Of a stretch of DNA of 64,000 nt, positions 60,457 through 64,000 are shown piece by piece. The notes under the pieces were generated by a model. The model was not told the origin of the DNA and made no database searches. It was given only the letters and a program-made list of their open reading frames with translations. The stretch is taken from assembly GCA_965206015.1 (NCBI GenBank), contig CBDBIW010000015.1, positions 1 to 64,000 of the forward strand. The letters run 5' to 3'. This stretch comes from JAJCYL01 sp965206015. Lineage in GTDB: Bacteria > Bacteroidota > Bacteroidia > Cytophagales > Cyclobacteriaceae. Position 1 is the stretch's first letter. Each line of letters begins with the position of its first letter. A program made the translations under genes and the position numbers.

Positions 60457-61935
60457 GTGATCCTGACTTTAATAAATTTTATATCTACAGCTAATTTTCG
60501 AATGTTTGGCTGGATGTTTAATGTGTTGAGAATGAATTTAGCACATGGGTTATTTGCCCTATCCTTATGTGCCCTGTCATGTGATTCACCACAAGGTGTG
60601 GCCAGAGGCGAGACGGCAGATCAACGCATAAATTTCACTGGCAAATCCGGTGAAGTGAAATTAATGACACTTGATCCCGGGCATTTTCACGCCTCGTTGA
60701 TTCAAAAATCCATGTACGATCAAGTGGATTCAGTGGTGTATGTATATGCCCCCAAAGGAGATGAAGTAACTGAACATTTAAAAAAGATTAGTCAATTTAA
60801 TACTGCATCGGAATGTCCTACCAATTGGGAAGAGAAAGTATATCGCGGGCCTGACTACCTGGAGAAAATGATAGAAGAAAAGCCAGGCAATGTGATGGTG
60901 GTGGCTGGCAACAATGCGAAGAAGACACGTTACATTCACTCAGCTATAAAATCAGGAATTAATGTATTTGCTGATAAGCCCATGGTGATAAATCCGGAGG
61001 AATACCCCCTTTTGAAAGAAGCTTTTGAAATTGCGGAGCAAAAAGGGTTATTGCTCTATGATATTATGACTGAGCGGTTTGAGATAACTACCTTATTGCA
61101 AAAAGAGCTATCCCAAATGTCAGAGATATTTGGAGAAATGGAAAAGGGATCAGTTGAAGACCCTGCAATCTCCAAAGAAAGTGTCCACCATTTTTCCAAA
61201 TATGTGGCCGGAAATCCCTTGAAACGTCCGCCGTGGTTTTTTGATATCGAACAAGAAGGAGCAGGCATTGTCGATGTTTCCACCCACCTGGTGGACCTTA
61301 TTCTTTGGGAGTGCTTTCCGGAGCAAGGGATAAGCCAGAACGAAGTCCAGGTAATAAATGCGAAGCGATGGAGTACCAAACTCACACCTGAGAATTTCCA
61401 GCAAATCACAGGACTATCCGCTTATCCGGACTATTTAATCAAAGATGTTGGTCAAGATTCGGCAGTGGACGTTTTTTCCAATGGCGAGTTCGTTTTCACG
61501 ACAAGGGGAATATATGGTAAAGTATCAGTAATATGGAATTTTCAGGCTCCGGAGGATGCCAAAGACACTCATTTTTCTATCATGAGAGGCTCAACAGCAA
61601 ATTTGGTGATCCGTCAGGAACAAGAACAGCAATTTATCTCTACTTTATATGTTGAACCAAATTCTAATGTGGATAAAGACCTTTATGAATCCACATTGGG
61701 AGAGGCTATCCAAAAATTGAGTGAGCAATACCCCGGACTTTCCAAAAAACTTACACCCTCGGGGTGGGAAATTATTATTCCAAAGGAATATAGAGTTGGA
61801 CATGAAGCACACTTCAGGCAGGTAACAGAAAAATATTTACAGTATTTAATAGACGGAAAATTGCCGGAATGGGAAGTAAGCAATATGCTTGCCAAGTACT
61901 ATATCACTATGGAAGCTTATAAAAAGAGCCAATAA
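60457..61935 (+). CDS. Gfo/Idh/MocA-like oxidoreductase (putative C-terminal-domain group)
   Basis: A long frame starts at a GTG (60457); the true start is probably a later ATG (60501 or 60513, MFGWMFNVL or MFNVLRMNL), giving a signal peptide ending LSLCALSC with a lipobox. Mature part: LMTLDPGHFHASLIQKSMYD, VYVYAPKGDEVTEHL, VYRGPDYLEKMIEE, VAGNNAKKTRYIHSAIK, VFADKPMVINPEEYPLL (K-P), DVSTHLVDLILWECFPEQGI and GHEAHFRQVTEKYLQYL. This is the subgroup with PF16490 at its C-terminus. It is probably a lipoprotein acting on sugars with its neighbours. Confidence 0.8.
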   Translation: MILTLINFISTANFRMFGWMFNVLRMNLAHGLFALSLCALSCDSPQGVARGETADQRINFTGKSGEVKLMTLDPGHFHASLIQKSMYDQVDSVVYVYAPKGDEVTEHLKKISQFNTASECPTNWEEKVYRGPDYLEKMIEEKPGNVMVVAGNNAKKTRYIHSAIKSGINVFADKPMVINPEEYPLLKEAFEIAEQKGLLLYDIMTERFEITTLLQKELSQMSEIFGEMEKGSVEDPAISKESVHHFSKYVAGNPLKRPPWFFDIEQEGAGIVDVSTHLVDLILWECFPEQGISQNEVQVINAKRWSTKLTPENFQQITGLSAYPDYLIKDVGQDSAVDVFSNGEFVFTTRGIYGKVSVIWNFQAPEDAKDTHFSIMRGSTANLVIRQEQEQQFISTLYVEPNSNVDKDLYESTLGEAIQKLSEQYPGLSKKLTPSGWEIIIPKEYRVGHEAHFRQVTEKYLQYLIDGKLPEWEVSNMLAKYYITMEAYKKSQ

Positions 61936-61966
61936 CACGGCATCAGATATTTATCACCAACAATAG

Positions 61967-62781
61967 ATGCAGGGATTATTTCATTTAGAGGAAAAAGTAG
62001 CGGTTGTAACAGGAGGGACTGGAGTGCTGGGCGGTGTTATGGCAGCAGCCTTAGCTAAAGCAGGAGCCAAAGTGGCCATTTCAGGAAGGAGAAAAGACAA
62101 GGCAGTTGATGTCGCTTTAGCAATTGAGAAAAACGATGGAGTTGCCTGACTTTACCAGCAGATGTATTAGATAAGGAATCATTGGAAGTTGCTAAAAACA
62201 TGCTAGTGGAACAATGGGGTACGACCGATATTTTGATTAATGCAGCCCGAGGAAATGCTCCCGGCGCACTGATTGACCCGGACCAGTCGCTTTGTCACAG
62301 CAATGAAGAGGACTTGCGAAAGGTGATGGATTTCAATCAATTAAGGATTATTCTGCCTTGTATAGCTTTTTACGGACCAATGATTCAAAATAAAAAAGGA
62401 GTAATTATCAATATTTGATCGATGGCCAGTCAAAGAGTTATCACCCGGGTGCTTGTCTATGGTGCAGCAAAAGCTGGGATAGAGAATTACATTAAATGGT
62501 TGGCTGTAGAAATGGCGCAAAAATATGACGAGGGAATTAGGGCCAATGCAATTGCTCCCGGTTTCTTTATTAGTGAACAAAACGAAAAATTATTGCTTGA
62601 CAGTGATAATAGTTTGACCTCAAGAGGAGAGAAGATTATCAAGAACACTCCCATGAGGCGTTTTGGTCAGCCGGATGAACTCAATGGCACATTAATTTGG
62701 CTTTGTAGCGAAACTTCCGGGTTTGTAACTGGCACGGTGATTCAGGTCGACGGTAGGTTTAGCGTACTTAGTGCTGTTTAA
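61967..62781 (+). pseudogene. SDR-family D-mannonate/fructuronate oxidoreductase, broken
   Basis: N-terminal SDR: VAVVTGGTGVLGGVMAAALA, KAGAKVAISGRRKDKA, then an early stop (TGA at 62147) due to a frameshift, and continuation in another frame LPADVLDKESLEVAKNM, VEQWGTTDILINAARGNAPGAL, with a second in-frame TGA at 62416 (VIINI-stop-SMASQR, where Ser is expected), then YGAAKAGIENYIKWLAVEMA (Y-x-x-x-K), RRFGQPDELNGTLIWLCS and TGTVIQVDGRFSVLSAV. So the gene carries at least two lesions. The subfamily (D-mannonate oxidoreductase next to uxuA) fits the cluster. Confidence 0.82.
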
Positions 62782-62817
62782 TATATTATTTATAGATACG
62801 GAAAAATCCCTCATAAA

Positions 62818-64000
62818 ATGAATTTAGAGCATACATGGAGATGGTACGGACCGGATGACCTGGTAAGCCTATCCGACATCAGACAAGCAGGAGCAACCGG
62901 TATTGTTACAGCATTGCACCATATTTCACCTGGCAAGATATGGCCAGCTAAAGAAATCATGGAAAGGAAAAACCTCATTGAGCACCAGGGGTTGACGTGG
63001 ACGGTAGTGGAAAGCGTTGCGGTACACGAAAGCATAAAAACCCAAACAGGTGATTATAGAATTCACCTGGAAAACTACAGACAAACCTTACAAAACCTTG
63101 GAGCATGTGGCATTAAAACAGTGTGCTATAATTTCATGCCCGTTTTGGATTGGACCAGAACACACTTAAAATATGTAATGGCTGATGGCTCACTTGCACT
63201 ACGTTTTGATATAATCTCCTTTATTGCCTTCGACATATTTATACTAAAAAGAGAAGGTGCCGAGAAGGATTACTTACCAGGTCAACTGACTAAAGCCAGG
63301 GAATATTATGCTCAACTAGATGACTCTTCAAAAAATGCATTACGAAATGCCATACTGACGGGTTTGCCAGGGACAGTTGATGATTTGAGTCTGGATGACT
63401 TTCAATCTGCACTACGCATTTATGAGGGTATTGATGAATCAACCCTAAAAGGCCATTATTATTCCTTCTTAAAAGAAATTATCCCGACTGCTGAAAAAGC
63501 AGGTGTAAAAATGGCGGTACATCCCGATGACCCGCCTATGGCAATATTTGGTCTTCCCCGGATAGTTTGCAATGAAGAAGACCTGGAGCAACTTTTAAAG
63601 GCAGCAAATTCAGAATACAATGGCATTACCTTTTGTACCGGCTCTTTGGGTGCCGGTTCGGATAATAATGTTGTTGCAATGGTTAAAAAATTTGCAGGGA
63701 GAATAAATTTTGCGCATCTCAGAAACGTGATCAAAGAAAGTGATGGTAGTTTTTATGAAAGTGACCACCTTAGTGGGGCTGTTGATATGTATGAGGTGAT
63801 GCGTACCCTTTTGCAGGAGCAACAGGACCGGGTCACACAGGGCAGATCAGATTCCATAATACCTGTGCGCCCGGACCATGGTCATCAAATGTTGGATGAC
63901 TTGAATAAAAAAACTTACCCCGGATATTCTGCCATTGGCCGGTTGCGTGGATTAGCAGAACTTAGAGGTTTGGAAATGGGCATCCGTAAATCTTTATTTT
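62818..64000 (+). CDS. uxuA: Mannonate dehydratase, 3' partial
   Basis: It dehydrates D-mannonate to 2-keto-3-deoxygluconate in hexuronate breakdown. The frame is open from ATG 62818 to the end (394 codons), about full size, so the stop should lie just beyond. Seen: LEHTWRWYGPDDLVSLSDIR, ALHHISPGKIWPAKEI, VCYNFMPVLDWTRT, KMAVHPDDPPMAIFGLPRIV (metal-binding H-P-D-D-P-P), GITFCTGSLGAGSDNNVV, INFAHLRNVI and VRPDHGHQML. Complete active-site set. Follows the broken SDR by 36 bases. Confidence 0.93.
   Translation, partial: MNLEHTWRWYGPDDLVSLSDIRQAGATGIVTALHHISPGKIWPAKEIMERKNLIEHQGLTWTVVESVAVHESIKTQTGDYRIHLENYRQTLQNLGACGIKTVCYNFMPVLDWTRTHLKYVMADGSLALRFDIISFIAFDIFILKREGAEKDYLPGQLTKAREYYAQLDDSSKNALRNAILTGLPGTVDDLSLDDFQSALRIYEGIDESTLKGHYYSFLKEIIPTAEKAGVKMAVHPDDPPMAIFGLPRIVCNEEDLEQLLKAANSEYNGITFCTGSLGAGSDNNVVAMVKKFAGRINFAHLRNVIKESDGSFYESDHLSGAVDMYEVMRTLLQEQQDRVTQGRSDSIIPVRPDHGHQMLDDLNKKTYPGYSAIGRLRGLAELRGLEMGIRKSLF

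Overview
The window looks like a piece of a Bacteroidota chromosome, probably from the Cytophagales. The evidence is C-terminal type IX secretion sorting domains on large surface proteins, a thrA-thrB-thrC operon of Bacteroidota type, a carotenoid operon with a fused CrtYcd-type lycopene cyclase, DUF5916/DUF2911/DUF1080/DUF6807-type genes and TAnnTTTG-like promoter elements. Host DNA is AT-rich. The first ~14.4 kb is visibly richer in G+C and is a Mu-like transposable prophage. No rRNA, tRNA or CRISPR array was recognised.

Layout. 1-3371 (+): prophage head genes (portal, gp36-like, gpG-like, gpF/MuF-like), entering from beyond the left edge. 12614-3578 (-): the prophage early operon (small HTH, Bro-N, MuA transposase, MuB ATPase, then unexpectedly a baseplate hub and spike, then Gam-like and GemA-like genes and small orphans). 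12690-13478 (+): a self-cleaving S24 repressor facing the prophage terminus. 13479-14419: a gene-free end region full of repeats. The terminus abuts a 3'-truncated M61 peptidase gene, so the phage probably inserted there. 15.9-19.3 kb: arginine decarboxylase divergent from two guanidino-group-modifying enzymes. 19.4-28.0 kb: several decayed genes, exonuclease III, one IS4-family insertion, and an OPT transporter followed by a truncated DNA-alkylation-repair-like gene. 28.0-32.7 kb: thrCBA. 32.9-38.8 kb: carotenoid operon crtZ-ispH-crtYcd-crtB-crtI behind an ECF sigma factor, a 30-bp perfect palindrome and a CarH-like MerR regulator. 40.3-41.7 kb: the second IS4 copy. 41.7-45.4 kb: a sugar-related group (DUF1080, Gfo/Idh/MocA oxidoreductase, SGNH hydrolase). 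45.5-55.9 kb: two giant DUF285 repeat proteins bracketed by a 40-bp inverted repeat. 56.9-64.0 kb: a hexuronate/sugar catabolic cluster (ThuA, DUF6807, two oxidoreductases, a broken SDR, mannonate dehydratase).

The strongest points for a second look are these. (1) The first giant surface protein has a run of ten G/C inside its signal-peptide region that puts the gene out of frame; nine would restore it, the pattern of a phase-variable switch. (2) The two surface paralogues sit between 39/40-identical inverted repeats about 10.4 kb apart. (3) A third DUF285 sequence is fused in frame to the N-terminus of a sugar epimerase. (4) A palindromic operator, ECF sigma factor and B12-type regulator frame the carotenoid operon, whose crtB carries a single in-frame TGA. 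(5) The window has many broken genes, so either this chromosome is decaying or the assembly carries errors; raw-read checks decide several claims.
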